From assembly GCF_022346605.1 (NCBI RefSeq), contig NZ_JAKRNT010000004.1, positions 1 to 64,000 on the forward strand: 64,000 bases of DNA. Reading direction: 5' to 3'. Positions within the stretch are counted from its first letter, which is position 1. Each line of letters begins with the position of its first letter. Source of the stretch: Sporosarcina sp. ACRSL (lineage in GTDB: Bacteria > Bacillota > Bacilli > Bacillales_A > Planococcaceae). The position numbers and the translations under genes are program-made. Under the pieces are notes generated by a model, which saw only the letters and a program-made list of their open reading frames with translations, was not told the DNA's origin and did not search any database. Positions 26,518 through 38,266 of this stretch are shown piece by piece.

Positions 26518-26666
26518 CGGTGCCTGTGCAAGGTGCATTTATGACAATTCATCCAGAAGTATGAATATACAATCCGAAATGCATAAAATACCGGTACAAC
26601 TGCTTTCCTATTTCAGTTTTATGCAATTGTAGTTAATAAACTGAATAGTGTGGTGCACAGGCACCG
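26518..26666. repeat. 149-bp element with 13-bp terminal inverted repeats, copy 2
   Basis: It has the same ends as copy 1 (CGGTGCCTGTGCA ... TGCACAGGCACCG) and the shared inner stretch TTTTATGCAATTGTAGTTAA before AACTGAAT. It starts seven bases after the tetR stop and ends 41 bp before the icmF start. The outer parts are conserved and the middle is diverged relative to copy 1. Confidence 0.88.
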
Positions 26667-26706
26667 CAAACCGCAAAAGGGGATCAATAAAAAGGGGTGT
26701 GTGATA

Positions 26707-29700
26707 ATGACTACGATAGAGGTTTACAAACCGAAGCACCATGTTCGTTTCGTGACGGCGTCCAGCTTGTTTGATGGGCATGACGCGTCCATTAATATTA
26801 TGCGCCGCATTTTGCAGTCGACGGGGGCGGAAGTGATCCACTTAGGGCATAACCGATCCGTCGAAGAGGTCGTCAACGCGGCGATTCAGGAAGATGTGCA
26901 AGGAATCGCCATTTCCTCGTACCAAGGCGGGCATGTCGAATACTTCAAATATATGTACGACTTGCTGCAGGAAAAAGGCGCTCCGCATATCCGGATTTAC
27001 GGTGGCGGTGGGGGCGTCATCTTGCCGAAGGAAATCAAGGAATTGCATGACTATGGAATCGCCTGGATCTTCTCGCCCGAAGACGGACGTAAAATGGGGC
27101 TCCAAGGGATGATCAACCGGATGGTGGAGGAATGCGATTTCCTTACCGAAGTGGATGACGAGATGGCGAATCTCGAAAAAGTGAGTACGGACAAACCCGA
27201 AGTGCTCGCCAATTTGATTACGTACGCGGAAGAGATGTATGACAAGGAAAACCCTGCCGCGATTAAACTAATCGAAAAAGCTAGGGAACTATCGAAAAAC
27301 ACGCCTGTCCTTGGAATTACAGGTACCGGCGGAGCGGGGAAGAGCTCGCTCACGGATGAACTGATCCGACGTTTCCTGCGCGAACTGCCGGATAAGAAAG
27401 TGGCGATCCTCTCAATCGATCCGACGAAACAGAAGACGGGCGGTGCGCTGCTCGGCGACCGGATCCGCATGAACGCGATTTTCAACAAGCGCGTCTTCAT
27501 GCGAAGCCTCGCGACACGCGGTTCCCGCTCCGAATTGTCGGGTGCTATCAAAGACGTGCTCGACGTCGTGAAAACAGCAGGCTTCGACCTGATCATCGTC
27601 GAGACGAGCGGTATCGGACAAGGCGACGCGCAAATTACGGAAGTGTCCGACGTGTCGATGTACGTCATGACGAGCGAGTTCGGTGCGCCGACACAGCTTG
27701 AAAAGATCGACATGATCGATTTCGCAGATTTGATCGTCATTAATAAATTCGAGCGGAAAGGGTCCGAGGATGCGCTCAGCCAAGTACAGAAGCAATACCA
27801 GCGGAGCCATCTCCTATTCGATAAGGACCTCGGCACGATGCCTGTCTACGGCACGATCGCGAGTCAATTTAACGACAAAGGGACGAACTCGCTGTTCGCT
27901 GCGCTCGTTTCGAAGTTGAATGAAAAATGCGGCCTCGACTGGGAGACGTCCTATACGGACTTCGTAAAGACACAAAAGCAGAACGTCATTATTCCAAACG
28001 ATCGCGTCCATTATTTACGCGAAATCTCTAGCACGATCCGCGACTATCATAAAAAATCCGAGCAGCAAGTGGACCTTGCCCGCCGTTTATTCCAGCTCGA
28101 AGGTGCGATTGAAGCGGTGAATGAAAAATCGCCTGACAATGCGCTCACGGCTTCGCTTGAATCTCTAGCGGAAGGTGTCCGTGAAGAGCTTTCCGCGGAA
28201 TCAAAGCGGATTCTCAACAACTGGGAAACTTTGAAAGAATCATATGCAGGCGATGAATTCATTACGAAAATCCGTGATAAAGAGCTTCGTACATTACTGA
28301 CAACAACCAGTCTGTCAGGGTTGAAGATTCCAAAAGTGTCCTTGCCGAAATTCAAGGACTACGGTGAAATCCTTCGCTGGGTGTACAAAGAGAACGTCCC
28401 GGGTTCATTCCCATATACAGCTGGCGTTTTCCCGTTCAAGCGGGAAGGCGAAGACCCGAAACGTCAATTCGCTGGCGAGGGAACGCCGGAACGGACGAAC
28501 CGCCGATTCCATTATCTCTCGAAAGATGACGATGCAAAACGGCTATCCACCGCTTTCGACTCGGTGACGTTATACGGAGAAGATCCCAACGAGCGTCCGG
28601 ATATTTTCGGGAAAGTCGGAGAATCAGGGGTCAGCATTTGTACACTTGACGACATGAAAAAGCTATATGACGGCTTCGACCTATGCGCACCTTCGACGTC
28701 CGTCTCGATGACGATCAACGGCCCGGCGCCGATCATTCTTGCGATGTTCATGAACACGGCCATCGATCAGCAAGTGAAGAAGAAGGAAGAGGAGCTCGGC
28801 CGCGTGCTGACAGTCGAGGAATTCACGGAAGTCCGCAACGCGACGCTTCAAGTCGTGCGCGGAACGGTGCAAGCAGACATTCTAAAAGAAGACCAAGGAC
28901 AAAATACGTGCATCTTCTCGACAGAATTCGCACTCCGCATGATGGGGGACATCCAGCAATATTTCATTGACCAGAAAGTGCGGAACTACTATTCCGTCTC
29001 GATTTCCGGCTACCATATCGCGGAAGCGGGGGCGAACCCGATTTCGCAGCTCGCCTTCACGCTCGCGAATGGCTTTACGTATGTGGAGTATTATTTGAGC
29101 CGCGGAATGCATATCGACGATTTCGCTCCGAATCTCTCGTTCTTCTTCTCGAACGGGCTCGATCCGGAATATACGGTCATCGGTCGCGTTGCAAGGCGAA
29201 TCTGGGCTGTCGCGATGCGCGAGAAATACGGCGCAAACGAACGGAGCCAAAAGCTAAAGTACCACGTACAGACGTCCGGCCGAAGCTTGCATGCGCAGGA
29301 AATCGACTTCAACGACATCCGGACGACGCTCCAGGCGCTGATGGCTTTGCAGGACAACTGCAACTCGCTCCATACGAACGCGTACGACGAAGCGATCACA
29401 ACGCCGACGGAAGAATCGGTCCGACGCGCGATGGCGATCCAGATGATCATTACGAAGGAGCATGGTTTATCGAAAAATGAAAACCCGCTCCAAGGCTCGT
29501 TCATCATCGAAGAGCTGACGGACCTCGTCGAAGAGTCCGTCCTGCAGGAATTTGAACGGCTCAATGACCGTGGCGGCGTTCTCGGCTCGATGGAAACGCA
29601 ATACCAGCGCGGCAAAATCCAAGAGGAATCGATGCTCTACGAAATGAAGAAGCACTCGGGCGAATTGCCGATCATCGGCGTCAACACGTATTTAAACCCG

Positions 29701-29964
29701 AACCCGCCATCCGAAGAAGACATCGACAATATGGAAATCGCACGCGCCACGAAGGAAGAGAAAGAGACGCAAATTGCCAACTTGCGTGCTTTCCAAGCCG
29801 AGCATCGTGACGAGTCGGCGGCTGCATTACGGAAACTGCAGGAAGTCGCGGTATCCGGCGGCAACATCTTCGCCGAATTGATGGAAACGGTCAAAGTCGC
29901 AAGCCTCGGTCAGATTACGAACGCACTCTACGAAGTCGGCGGTCAATACCGTAGGAATATGTAA
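26707..29964 (+). CDS. icmF: Fused isobutyryl-CoA mutase IcmF (B12-dependent)
   Basis: A 1085-residue fusion. The B12-binding domain (about 1-135) has [10 protein letters not shown] (the DxHxxG cobalamin-lower-ligand region) and GGGGGVILP. The G-protein chaperone domain (about 190-410) has P-loop GTGGAGKSS and [18 protein letters not shown] linker precedes the TIM-barrel acyl-CoA mutase domain (about 560 to the end), with [10 protein letters not shown] typical of IcmF and LHTNAYDEA. It interconverts isobutyryl-CoA and butyryl-CoA with adenosylcobalamin, and some homologues act on isovaleryl/pivalyl-CoA. ATG 26707 follows AAAGGGGTG. It ends with a terminator. Confidence 0.95.
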   Translation: MTTIEVYKPKHHVRFVTASSLFDGHDASINIMRRILQSTGAEVIHLGHNRSVEEVVNAAIQEDVQGIAISSYQGGHVEYFKYMYDLLQEKGAPHIRIYGGGGGVILPKEIKELHDYGIAWIFSPEDGRKMGLQGMINRMVEECDFLTEVDDEMANLEKVSTDKPEVLANLITYAEEMYDKENPAAIKLIEKARELSKNTPVLGITGTGGAGKSSLTDELIRRFLRELPDKKVAILSIDPTKQKTGGALLGDRIRMNAIFNKRVFMRSLATRGSRSELSGAIKDVLDVVKTAGFDLIIVETSGIGQGDAQITEVSDVSMYVMTSEFGAPTQLEKIDMIDFADLIVINKFERKGSEDALSQVQKQYQRSHLLFDKDLGTMPVYGTIASQFNDKGTNSLFAALVSKLNEKCGLDWETSYTDFVKTQKQNVIIPNDRVHYLREISSTIRDYHKKSEQQVDLARRLFQLEGAIEAVNEKSPDNALTASLESLAEGVREELSAESKRILNNWETLKESYAGDEFITKIRDKELRTLLTTTSLSGLKIPKVSLPKFKDYGEILRWVYKENVPGSFPYTAGVFPFKREGEDPKRQFAGEGTPERTNRRFHYLSKDDDAKRLSTAFDSVTLYGEDPNERPDIFGKVGESGVSICTLDDMKKLYDGFDLCAPSTSVSMTINGPAPIILAMFMNTAIDQQVKKKEEELGRVLTVEEFTEVRNATLQVVRGTVQADILKEDQGQNTCIFSTEFALRMMGDIQQYFIDQKVRNYYSVSISGYHIAEAGANPISQLAFTLANGFTYVEYYLSRGMHIDDFAPNLSFFFSNGLDPEYTVIGRVARRIWAVAMREKYGANERSQKLKYHVQTSGRSLHAQEIDFNDIRTTLQALMALQDNCNSLHTNAYDEAITTPTEESVRRAMAIQMIITKEHGLSKNENPLQGSFIIEELTDLVEESVLQEFERLNDRGGVLGSMETQYQRGKIQEESMLYEMKKHSGELPIIGVNTYLNPNPPSEEDIDNMEIARATKEEKETQIANLRAFQAEHRDESAAALRKLQEVAVSGGNIFAELMETVKVASLGQITNALYEVGGQYRRNM

Positions 29965-29969
29965 AAAGG

Positions 29970-30002
29970 GGGAACGCTCTAAGTAAAGGGCGTTCTTTTT
30001 TT
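29970..30002 (+). terminator. Terminator of icmF
   Basis: GAACGCTC (29972-29979) pairs with GGGCGTTC (29988-29995), followed by a T-run. Confidence 0.88.
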
Positions 30003-30092
30003 CGAAAAACATTTTGAAAATCATGAACATTATTGGATTTTTCCTGTTCCTACCACGTATAATAAGAAGAAAAAAGGGAAAGAGGTGAGGAG

Positions 30093-30257
30093 ATGAAACT
30101 GTATCATCATATGTTGATAATTATAGTGATCATAATCCTCATCATTTCCTTGTACGGTGCAGGTTACGGCGCCATCCCTTTCTTACTTGCCGCCCTATAT
30201 CTCGGCTACGTCAGCGTGAAAGAATTTCAACGCCTCAAGAAGAGTAGAAGATGGTAG
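30093..30257 (+). CDS. Small membrane protein of 54 residues
   Basis: Translation gives a Met-Lys start, a strongly hydrophobic helix (about residues 7-20, very rich in Ile), a Gly-rich turn, a second hydrophobic segment (about 25-38) and a basic tail (KEFQRLKKSRRW). The sequence GAGGTGAGGAG directly precedes ATG 30093. It therefore looks like a genuine two-helix hairpin membrane protein between icmF and rpoE. I do not recognise a family. Confidence 0.65.
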   Translation: MKLYHHMLIIIVIIILIISLYGAGYGAIPFLLAALYLGYVSVKEFQRLKKSRRW

Positions 30258-30323
30258 CATAACAGGCACATCATTGTATATAATGATAAGTATGCTTTTG
30301 CTCAGAGAAAGGACGTGCGTACG

Positions 30324-30896
30324 TTGAATCTACATGAATTAACGAAAGAAGAACTTCTGGAAGAATCAATGATCGATATTGCTTATGCCATCTTAACGGA
30401 ACGACGGGAAGCATTGACACTTGAACAACTAATGAACGAGATCCGTGAATTGACAGGAATGTCGGAGAGCCAAATGAAGGACAGGCTCCTCCAATTCTAC
30501 ACAGATATGAATATCGATGGAAGATTCCTTGCCATTAACAACAACCAATGGGGCTTGCGTGAATGGTATCCAGTCGAACAGATTGAAGAAGAAACAGCTC
30601 CGGTCGTAAAAGTCCGCAAGAAGAAAAAGAAAAAAGCGTATGACGATGATGAAGAAGAAGAAGAGGACGAGGAAGAAATCGACGAAGACGAGCTGCTGTT
30701 CGACGAGGAATTCGACGAGCTCGATGATGACGAAGACGAATTAGATGAAGAGGAAGATGAAGAGGAAATCATCGAAATCGAAGAAGACTTGATCGATGAT
30801 GATGAAGGACTCGAAATCGTTCCTGACGATGAATTGGATATTGACGATGTTGACGAAGAAGACGAGGAAGACGAAGAAGAAGAGGACCTTCTCTGA
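30324..30896 (+). CDS. rpoE: RNA polymerase delta subunit
   Basis: A 190-residue delta subunit of Firmicute RNA polymerase, which speeds enzyme recycling and lowers non-specific DNA binding. The folded N-terminal domain (about 1-90, HARE-HTH type) ends at NNQWGLREWYP. A short Lys patch (VRKKKKKK) and a long unstructured Asp/Glu tail follow. TTG 30324 is preferred since AGAAAGGA lies 11 bases upstream; a GTG at 30315 is too close to it. Position before pyrG matches B. subtilis. Confidence 0.93.
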   Translation: MNLHELTKEELLEESMIDIAYAILTERREALTLEQLMNEIRELTGMSESQMKDRLLQFYTDMNIDGRFLAINNNQWGLREWYPVEQIEEETAPVVKVRKKKKKKAYDDDEEEEEDEEEIDEDELLFDEEFDELDDDEDELDEEEDEEEIIEIEEDLIDDDEGLEIVPDDELDIDDVDEEDEEDEEEEDLL

Positions 30897-30906
30897 CACT
30901 TTCCAC

Positions 30907-31019
30907 TTGACTTCGGGCGTTTAAGGATTTAAGCTTCTAATTGGGCTCCTTGAAAAAGGACACATGAATCCGTGTATAAGCGCTCCTCTTGTAGATAGAC
31001 TACAGTGGAGCGCTTTTTT
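30907..31019 (+). promoter_or_regulatory. pyrG promoter and CTP-sensing attenuator
   Basis: TTGACT (30907-30912) and TAAGCT (30930-30935) are separated by 17 bp. They are followed by a likely initiation site GGGCTCC at 30943. A terminator (AAGCGCTCC 30978-30986 with GGAGCGCTTTTTT 31007-31019, extended by TTGTAG/CTACAG) precedes pyrG. In B. subtilis pyrG, low CTP makes polymerase stutter at GGGC, and the added G residues pair with a C/U-rich stretch of the terminator. GCTCCTCTT at 30982-30990 is the equivalent here. Confidence 0.88.
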
Positions 31020-31063
31020 GTATTTTCATTCGATCGACCCCTATCAAAAAGGAGGAGACATAG

Positions 31064-32677
<1,614 letters not shown>

Positions 32678-32681
32678 ACAA

Positions 32682-32719
32682 AAAAACAGAAACCATCAAA
32701 ACGATGGTTTCTGTTTTTA
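32682..32719 (+). terminator. Terminator of pyrG
   Basis: ACAGAAACCATC (32686-32697) pairs with GATGGTTTCTGT (32703-32714), with flanking A- and T-runs, so it may act in both directions between convergent pyrG and ywjG. Confidence 0.93.
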
Positions 32720-32788
32720 TTTTTCGGATAAAAAATCTAATGAAATTATGACGAAATCCCTAGATTTTGTATAAAAATAATATTTTAT

Positions 32789-32922
32789 GCATAATATCCG
32801 ACGAATTACGCATAAAACCCGCCAAATAAGCATAAAATCATTTATTCACGCATAAATCTCGGCAATCACGCATAAATTCCGTCAAATGCGCATAAATCCG
32901 CATACATGCTCATAAACTTCCG
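32789..32922. repeat. 20-bp-period array, core CGCATAAA
   Basis: Seven units start at 32789, 32809, 32829, 32849, 32869, 32889 and 32909, exactly 20 bp apart, in a single orientation. The array lies between the convergent ends of pyrG and ywjG and abuts the ywjG stop. Confidence 0.92.
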
Positions 32923-32930
32923 CCAATTAC

Positions 32931-33452
32931 TTACTCCTCTTCGCTCACCATCTCGTCATACGCCATCTTGACAGCCTCATACAAAAAGAGCGCAACCAAG
33001 ACATGCGGCTGAACGATCCGGCTGCCGATGGCCTCGCCCGGCAAGATCCCTTTCACGACGCCTGTCGCCATATACGTATAGGCCAAATCTGCCAATTCAT
33101 TGTCTTCCGTTGCCTTCTCGCCTGCCACGACCGCGAATGGAATAAATTGTTCCGCAAGCATTCGCGCCAACTGAAGTGCTCGCACATCCGTCGCCGATCG
33201 GGTAAATAACCAAACTCGGTCCGCGGAATGAATCTCCATTCCGTCATCATATCGCACAGCACCCCGGAATGGTTCCGCAGCAAAAATCGCGTTCAATCCG
33301 ACCGCTTCCAGTTCATCGAATCCAGCGAAGATGACGCGACCTTCCCCGATTGTCGCCTGAGCCAATAGCCGGGCGGTCTCCTCGACAGCCTCTTCATTAT
33401 TCGAACCGGCACGCTGCAAGAGCCCACCAATTTGTGTCGTCAATATTTTCAT
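32931..33452 (-). CDS. ywjG: DUF2529 protein YwjG
   Basis: A 173-residue protein of family DUF2529 with a sugar-isomerase-like (SIS) character: RVIFAGFDELEAVGLNA and the late PGEAIGSRIVQPHVLVALFLYE. CAT 33450-33452 (ATG) is chosen because GAGGTGG precedes it at ideal spacing; an upstream GTG falls within that site. It is convergent with pyrG and divergent from spo0F. The same gene sits here in B. subtilis. Function not established. Confidence 0.85.
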   Translation of the reverse strand: MKILTTQIGGLLQRAGSNNEEAVEETARLLAQATIGEGRVIFAGFDELEAVGLNAIFAAEPFRGAVRYDDGMEIHSADRVWLFTRSATDVRALQLARMLAEQFIPFAVVAGEKATEDNELADLAYTYMATGVVKGILPGEAIGSRIVQPHVLVALFLYEAVKMAYDEMVSEEE

Positions 33453-33642
33453 CTCAACCACCTCATTCTTTATTATATTTTTTCACGTACATAAAACCAA
33501 GCTTTCCTACCCGTCATGAAATTGAAATAATATTACAATAATGTTGCAAAAAAGAAGGAGATTCAACTTTTTTGTCAAACTATAGTATCTAATGCATCAG
33601 CATTCAACTAAGGGTCAATATTTAAAAAAGGGGTGGGGCCTT

Positions 33643-34011
33643 TTGAAAAGCTTGCTAATCGTCGACGATCAAGCCGGAATACGACTATTATTACACGAGG
33701 TATTCACAAAAGAGGGGTTTGAAGCGAGGTTGGCCGCAAATGGCGGAGAAGCCCTTCAATCAGTTACAGAGAAAGAACCTGATTGTGTCTTGCTGGACAT
33801 GAAAATGCCGGGAATTAACGGGGTTGAAGTGCTAAAGAGGCTAAAGAGAGAGTGGCCGCACATTCCAGTCGTTATGATGACGGCTTATGGGGAAGTCGAA
33901 TTGATGGAAGAGGCGACGGAATACGGGGTAGAACTTTTTTTTACGAAACCGTTCAATATTTATGAAGTTCGTGATGCAGTGATTGAAATTTTGAGTCGGA
34001 ACGTAAATTAA
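33643..34011 (+). CDS. spo0F: Sporulation phosphorelay response regulator Spo0F
   Basis: A 122-residue single-domain receiver that takes phosphate from sensor kinases and passes it to Spo0B in the sporulation phosphorelay. The acidic pocket is LIVDDQAGIR, the phospho-acceptor Asp52 lies in CVLLDMKMPG, the switch Thr in MMTAYGE and the Lys in FFTKPFN. TTG 33643 is used because it gives the standard N-terminus and follows AAAAGGGG; the longer frame has no counterpart in homologues. Its presence indicates an endospore former. Confidence 0.94.
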   Translation: MKSLLIVDDQAGIRLLLHEVFTKEGFEARLAANGGEALQSVTEKEPDCVLLDMKMPGINGVEVLKRLKREWPHIPVVMMTAYGEVELMEEATEYGVELFFTKPFNIYEVRDAVIEILSRNVN

Positions 34012-34046
34012 AAATCGGCAAACGTAGAAGTGCTGTGGCAATGACT

Positions 34047-34075
34047 CAGACAGTAGTAAATACTGTCTGTTTTTG
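34047..34075 (+). terminator. Terminator of spo0F
   Basis: AGACAGTA (34049-34056) pairs with TACTGTCT (34061-34068), followed by GTTTTTG. Confidence 0.85.
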
Positions 34076-34144
34076 TTATGATGAAAAGGTAAATAGCGCA
34101 TCAAATAATAAATTCATCTCGACGATCTGGAGGAGGATATTGCA

Positions 34145-35002
34145 ATGGCACTTGTGTCAATGAAAGAAATGATGATCAAAGGCAAGAAAGAAGGATATGC
34201 AATTGGGCAGTTCAATCTGAACAATCTGGAATATACGCAAGCAATCCTGCAAGCCGCACAAGAAGAAAATTCCCCGGTCATCCTCGGTGTGTCCGAAGGG
34301 GCAGGGCGTTATATGGGCGGGTTTACGACAGTCGTCAACATGGTAAAAGGGTTGATGCATGATTATAATATCACTGTCCCTGTCGCTATCCATCTTGACC
34401 ACGGATCCAGTTTCGAAAAATGCAAAGAGGCGATCGATGCAGGATTCACGTCCGTAATGATCGACGCATCTTCCAAACCTCTTGAAGAAAATATTGAAAT
34501 TACGAAAAAAGTTGTGGAATATGCTCACGCAAAAGGCGTTTCCGTTGAAGCAGAGCTTGGCGTCGTCGGGGGACAGGAAGACGATGTCGTAGCGGATGGA
34601 GTCATTTACGCTGATCCGGCAGAATGCAAGCAACTCGTCGACGCGACAGACATCGACTGCTTAGCACCGGCACTCGGATCCGTTCACGGCCCTTACAAAG
34701 GCGAACCGAATTTAGGGTTCAAAGAGATGGAAGAAATCTCAAGCCAATCAGACCTTCCACTCGTCCTTCATGGAGGAACAGGCATCCCGACAAAAGATAT
34801 CCAACGTGCCATCTCGCTCGGAACAGCAAAAATCAACGTCAACACTGAAAATCAAATCGAAGGAACGAAAGCGGTCCGCGAAACATTAAACGCAGACCCG
34901 AACGTCTACGATCCACGTAAATACCTAGCACCCATGCGCGAAGCAATCAAAAAGACAGTCATCTGCAAAATGCGCGAATTTGGTAGCTCGGGAAAAGCTT
35001 AA
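34145..35002 (+). CDS. fbaA: Fructose-bisphosphate aldolase, class II
   Basis: A 285-residue zinc-dependent aldolase that cleaves fructose 1,6-bisphosphate in glycolysis and works in reverse in gluconeogenesis. Metal and substrate elements are visible: [32 protein letters not shown] and HGGTGIP. ATG 34145 follows GGAGGA. It has terminators on both sides, indicating an independent transcript, as expected for a highly expressed glycolytic gene. Confidence 0.96.
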   Translation: MALVSMKEMMIKGKKEGYAIGQFNLNNLEYTQAILQAAQEENSPVILGVSEGAGRYMGGFTTVVNMVKGLMHDYNITVPVAIHLDHGSSFEKCKEAIDAGFTSVMIDASSKPLEENIEITKKVVEYAHAKGVSVEAELGVVGGQEDDVVADGVIYADPAECKQLVDATDIDCLAPALGSVHGPYKGEPNLGFKEMEEISSQSDLPLVLHGGTGIPTKDIQRAISLGTAKINVNTENQIEGTKAVRETLNADPNVYDPRKYLAPMREAIKKTVICKMREFGSSGKA

Positions 35003-35028
35003 TTAGTAAAAATCCTTAACATATAAAA

Positions 35029-35067
35029 CAGGAGAAGCATCGAACACAGATGCATTCTCCTTCTTTT
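35029..35067 (+). terminator. Terminator of fbaA
   Basis: GGAGAAGCATC (35031-35041) pairs with GATGCATTCTCC (35049-35060), with one extra base, followed by TTCTTTT. Confidence 0.87.
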
Positions 35068-35092
35068 CCATCATGAAGGAGGAACAACACAA

Positions 35093-35740
35093 ATGAAATT
35101 TTTCATCGACACAGCGAATTTTGAAGAAATCAAAGAAGCGCACAGCTGGGGAATCCTATCCGGCGTAACAACAAATCCATCTCTCGTTGCAAAGGAAAAT
35201 GTTTCATTCCACGACAGACTACGTGAAATTACTGCACTCGTACCCGGTTCCGTTAGCGCGGAAGTCATCGCACTCGACGCAGAAGGAATGATCGAAGAAG
35301 GCCGCGAGCTTGCGAAAATCGCGCCGAACATTACCGTCAAGCTACCAATGACACCGGAAGGACTGAAAGCGTGCTCCGTTTTCGCTCAAGAAGGCATCAA
35401 AACAAACGTAACCCTCATTTTCAGTGCCAACCAAGCATTGCTTGCTGCGCGCGCTGGAGCCACTTATGTATCCCCATTCCTCGGCAGACTCGATGACATC
35501 GGTCAAGAAGGAATTCATCTGATCAGCACAATCGCGGACATTTTCACAATCCACGACATGGATACGCAAATCATCGCAGCATCCATCCGCAGTCCGCAGC
35601 ATATTACAGACGCAGCACTAGCGGGAGCGCATATCGCAACGACTCCATACAATGTGCTTAAGCAATTGTTCAACCACCCGTTGACAGATAAAGGGATCCA
35701 ACAATTCCTTGACGATTGGGAAGCAAGAAAGAACAAGTGA
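35093..35740 (+). CDS. tal: Transaldolase / fructose-6-phosphate aldolase-like (TalC family)
   Basis: A 215-residue short transaldolase of the TalC/Fsa group. It shows [20 protein letters not shown], the Schiff-base lysine in [11 protein letters not shown] and [11 protein letters not shown]. The B. subtilis counterpart (YwjH) is a transaldolase, and true fructose-6-phosphate aldolases differ by few residues, so the exact reaction cannot be read with certainty. ATG 35093 follows AAGGAGGAAC. The short gap to murAB suggests co-transcription. Confidence 0.93.
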   Translation: MKFFIDTANFEEIKEAHSWGILSGVTTNPSLVAKENVSFHDRLREITALVPGSVSAEVIALDAEGMIEEGRELAKIAPNITVKLPMTPEGLKACSVFAQEGIKTNVTLIFSANQALLAARAGATYVSPFLGRLDDIGQEGIHLISTIADIFTIHDMDTQIIAASIRSPQHITDAALAGAHIATTPYNVLKQLFNHPLTDKGIQQFLDDWEARKNK

Positions 35741-35760
35741 AACGCCTAAAGGAGACTGAA

Positions 35761-37038
35761 ATGGACGTTTATAAAATTAGAGGGGGCAACCCTCTACGTG
35801 GAACGATAAAAGTGAGCGGAGCAAAAAACAGTGCAGTCGCGTTGATTCCGGCTTCTATCTTGGCGGATTCAACCGTCACGATTGACGGGCTTCCGGAAAT
35901 CTCGGACGTTCACACGCTTCAAACACTCCTTGAAGATATTGGCGGTAAAGTACATTTCGAAGCGGGAAAAATGACGATTGACCCGTCTGAAATGATCGCT
36001 ATGCCGCTTCCGAATGGCAATGTTAAAAAGCTTAGAGCTTCCTATTATTTAATGGGGGCGATGCTCGGCCGGTTCAAGCATGCCGCGATTGGACTTCCAG
36101 GCGGCTGCCATCTAGGGCCGCGTCCAATCGACCAGCATATTAAAGGCTTCGAAGCATTAGGCGCAAAAGTGACCAATGAGCACGGCGCTATCTATTTGCG
36201 TGCTGATGAATTACGGGGCGCTAAAATTTATCTCGATGTCGTCTCGGTCGGTGCAACGATCAATATCATGCTCGCTGCAGTGCTTGCTAAAGGGCGAACG
36301 ATCATCGAAAACGCGGCGAAAGAACCTGAAATCATCGACGTCGCCACGTTGCTCTCCAATATGGGGGCGAACATTAAAGGTGCGGGAACGAATGTCATCC
36401 GTATTGAAGGTGTGGAACGGCTGCACGGAACGAAGCATACGATCATTCCGGATCGAATCGAGGCCGGAACATTCATGATCATGGCTGCAGCAGTCGGAGA
36501 TGGCATTACAATCGACAACGTCATCCCTTTCCACGTGGAAGCGCTCACTGCGAAATTGCGTGAAATGGGCGTCAAAGTAGAGGAACGGGAAGAGCATATT
36601 TTCATTCCGAAATCGAGAAATTTGCAAGCTGTCGATGTGAAAACACTCGTCTACCCAGGGTTCCCGACAGATCTGCAACAGCCGTTTTCCGTCCTGTTGA
36701 CGCAGGCGAACGGGTCATCTGTTATTACAGATACGATCTATTCCGCACGGTTCAAGCAGATTGACGAATTAAGGCGCATGAATGCCGAAGGAAAAGTCGA
36801 AGGGCAATCGGTCATTCTGTCAGGACCGACAGATCTCCAAGCGGCAACAGTCCGTGCTTCCGATCTCCGCGCAGGTGCAGCTCTCGTCATTGCAGGCCTA
36901 ATCGCTGACGGTGAAACGGAAATACAGGAAATCCAACATATTGAACGGGGCTACAGCGACCTTATCGATAAACTTCGGGGGATTGGAGCGGACATCCGAA
37001 AAGAGGCCGTCTCTGAAAAAGCGGCTATCAGTGAATAA
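35761..37038 (+). CDS. murAB: UDP-N-acetylglucosamine 1-carboxyvinyltransferase, MurAB/MurZ type
   Basis: A 425-residue enolpyruvyl transferase for the first committed step of peptidoglycan synthesis. It shows SGAKNSAV, the catalytic Cys loop [15 protein letters not shown] (fosfomycin target Cys retained), and [14 protein letters not shown] 35761 follows AAAGGAGACTG. A second paralogue begins at 62970. Low-GC Gram-positives usually carry two copies; the position after tal identifies this as the MurAB type. Confidence 0.95.
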   Translation: MDVYKIRGGNPLRGTIKVSGAKNSAVALIPASILADSTVTIDGLPEISDVHTLQTLLEDIGGKVHFEAGKMTIDPSEMIAMPLPNGNVKKLRASYYLMGAMLGRFKHAAIGLPGGCHLGPRPIDQHIKGFEALGAKVTNEHGAIYLRADELRGAKIYLDVVSVGATINIMLAAVLAKGRTIIENAAKEPEIIDVATLLSNMGANIKGAGTNVIRIEGVERLHGTKHTIIPDRIEAGTFMIMAAAVGDGITIDNVIPFHVEALTAKLREMGVKVEEREEHIFIPKSRNLQAVDVKTLVYPGFPTDLQQPFSVLLTQANGSSVITDTIYSARFKQIDELRRMNAEGKVEGQSVILSGPTDLQAATVRASDLRAGAALVIAGLIADGETEIQEIQHIERGYSDLIDKLRGIGADIRKEAVSEKAAISE

Positions 37039-37148
37039 TTGGTAATTTCCTTATGCTATACTAAACTTATGATTTGAAATGAAAAGCGTTGAACTTCATT
37101 GAAATGAAGATTGGAAATGAAATGCGCTATACGGGAGGAACAATCATT

Positions 37149-38114
37149 ATGGAACGCAGTTTATCGATGGAATTAGTACGTGTAACAGAGGCGGCGGCTG
37201 TATCGGCTGCCCGCTGGATGGGGCGCGGTTTGAAAAACGAAGCGGATGATGCCGCAACGGAAGCGATGCGTACTGTGTTCGACACAATCCCGATGCAAGG
37301 GGTCGTCGTAATCGGAGAAGGCGAAATGGACGAAGCACCGATGCTTTATATCGGTGAAGAGCTCGGAACAGGCCAAGGTCCCGAAGTGGATGTTGCCGTT
37401 GACCCGGTGGAAGGAACGAACATCGTCGCATCAGGAGGCTGGAATGCACTCGCCGTCATCGCGATTGCAGATAAAGGCAACCTCCTCAACGCACCTGACA
37501 TGTACATGAATAAAATCGCAGTCGGACCGGAAGCGGTCGGTAAAATCGACATCGACGCATCGATTACAGATAATCTTCATGCTGTCGCCAAAGCGAAAAA
37601 CAAATCGATCGATGAAGTTGTGGCAACTGTCCTGAACCGTGAACGCCATTCTAAAATTATAGAAGAAATCAGAGCAGCTGGCGCGCGCATCAAGCTGATT
37701 GACGATGGAGACGTGGCAGCTGCCATCAATACAGCATTCGATGACACTGGCGTCGATATTATGTTCGGTATAGGCGGGGCTCCTGAAGGCGTCATCGCCG
37801 CAGTCGGACTCAAATGCCTAGGCGGGGAGATCCAAGGGCGTCTCATCCCTTCAAATGAAGAAGAGCGCCTTCGTTGCGAAAAAATGGGAATCGACGTCGA
37901 GAAAGTGCTTTACATGGATGACCTCGTAAAAGGCGACGACGCCATCTTCGCAGCAACGGGAGTCACAGACGGCGAATTGCTGCGAGGCGTCCAATTCAAA
38001 GGCGGCTACAGCAAAACCCACTCACTCGTCATGCGCTCCAAATCCGGCACAATCCGCTTCGTAGAAGGCCGCCACAGCATGGAGAAAAAACCTTTACTAG
38101 TTATGCAGGATTAA
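37149..38114 (+). CDS. glpX: Class II fructose-1,6-bisphosphatase GlpX
   Basis: A 321-residue metal-dependent phosphatase for gluconeogenesis. It shows the motifs [15 protein letters not shown] and VDPVEGTN (metal ligands), GIGGAPEGV and [15 protein letters not shown] 37149 follows GGGAGGA; an upstream in-frame start lacks a site. It lies next to fbaA and tal, which act on the same sugar phosphates. Confidence 0.95.
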   Translation: MERSLSMELVRVTEAAAVSAARWMGRGLKNEADDAATEAMRTVFDTIPMQGVVVIGEGEMDEAPMLYIGEELGTGQGPEVDVAVDPVEGTNIVASGGWNALAVIAIADKGNLLNAPDMYMNKIAVGPEAVGKIDIDASITDNLHAVAKAKNKSIDEVVATVLNRERHSKIIEEIRAAGARIKLIDDGDVAAAINTAFDDTGVDIMFGIGGAPEGVIAAVGLKCLGGEIQGRLIPSNEEERLRCEKMGIDVEKVLYMDDLVKGDDAIFAATGVTDGELLRGVQFKGGYSKTHSLVMRSKSGTIRFVEGRHSMEKKPLLVMQD

Positions 38115-38167
38115 GTAAACTGATTTTCGGGAAATCTATGTTACAACACTATTAACAGCAAGCCTCT

Positions 38168-38188
38168 TGCCCGGCAATACGCCGGGCA
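38168..38188 (+). other. Strong hairpin in the rho leader
   Basis: TGCCCGGC and GCCGGGCA form an 8-bp GC-rich stem with a 5-nt loop. There is no T-run, so it is not a standard terminator. It sits about 80 bp before rho, where an autoregulated leader is known in other bacteria. Confidence 0.5.
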
Positions 38189-38266
38189 TCCTTCAACTGA
38201 CAGATTCACCTACCCGGTAGAAAACCCTAAAACGAAAAACAAATAAAGAGTGGAGCATACGATACT

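Noticed and set aside
30497..30772. Minus-strand poly-serine protein
   Set aside because: It is the antisense shadow of the Asp/Glu-rich tail of rpoE.
33541..33600. SigH promoter and Spo0A box before spo0F
   Set aside because: AAGGAGATT resembles a SigH -35 and TTTGTCAAA a Spo0A box with a mismatch, but no matching -10 is present, so I do not report it as a feature.
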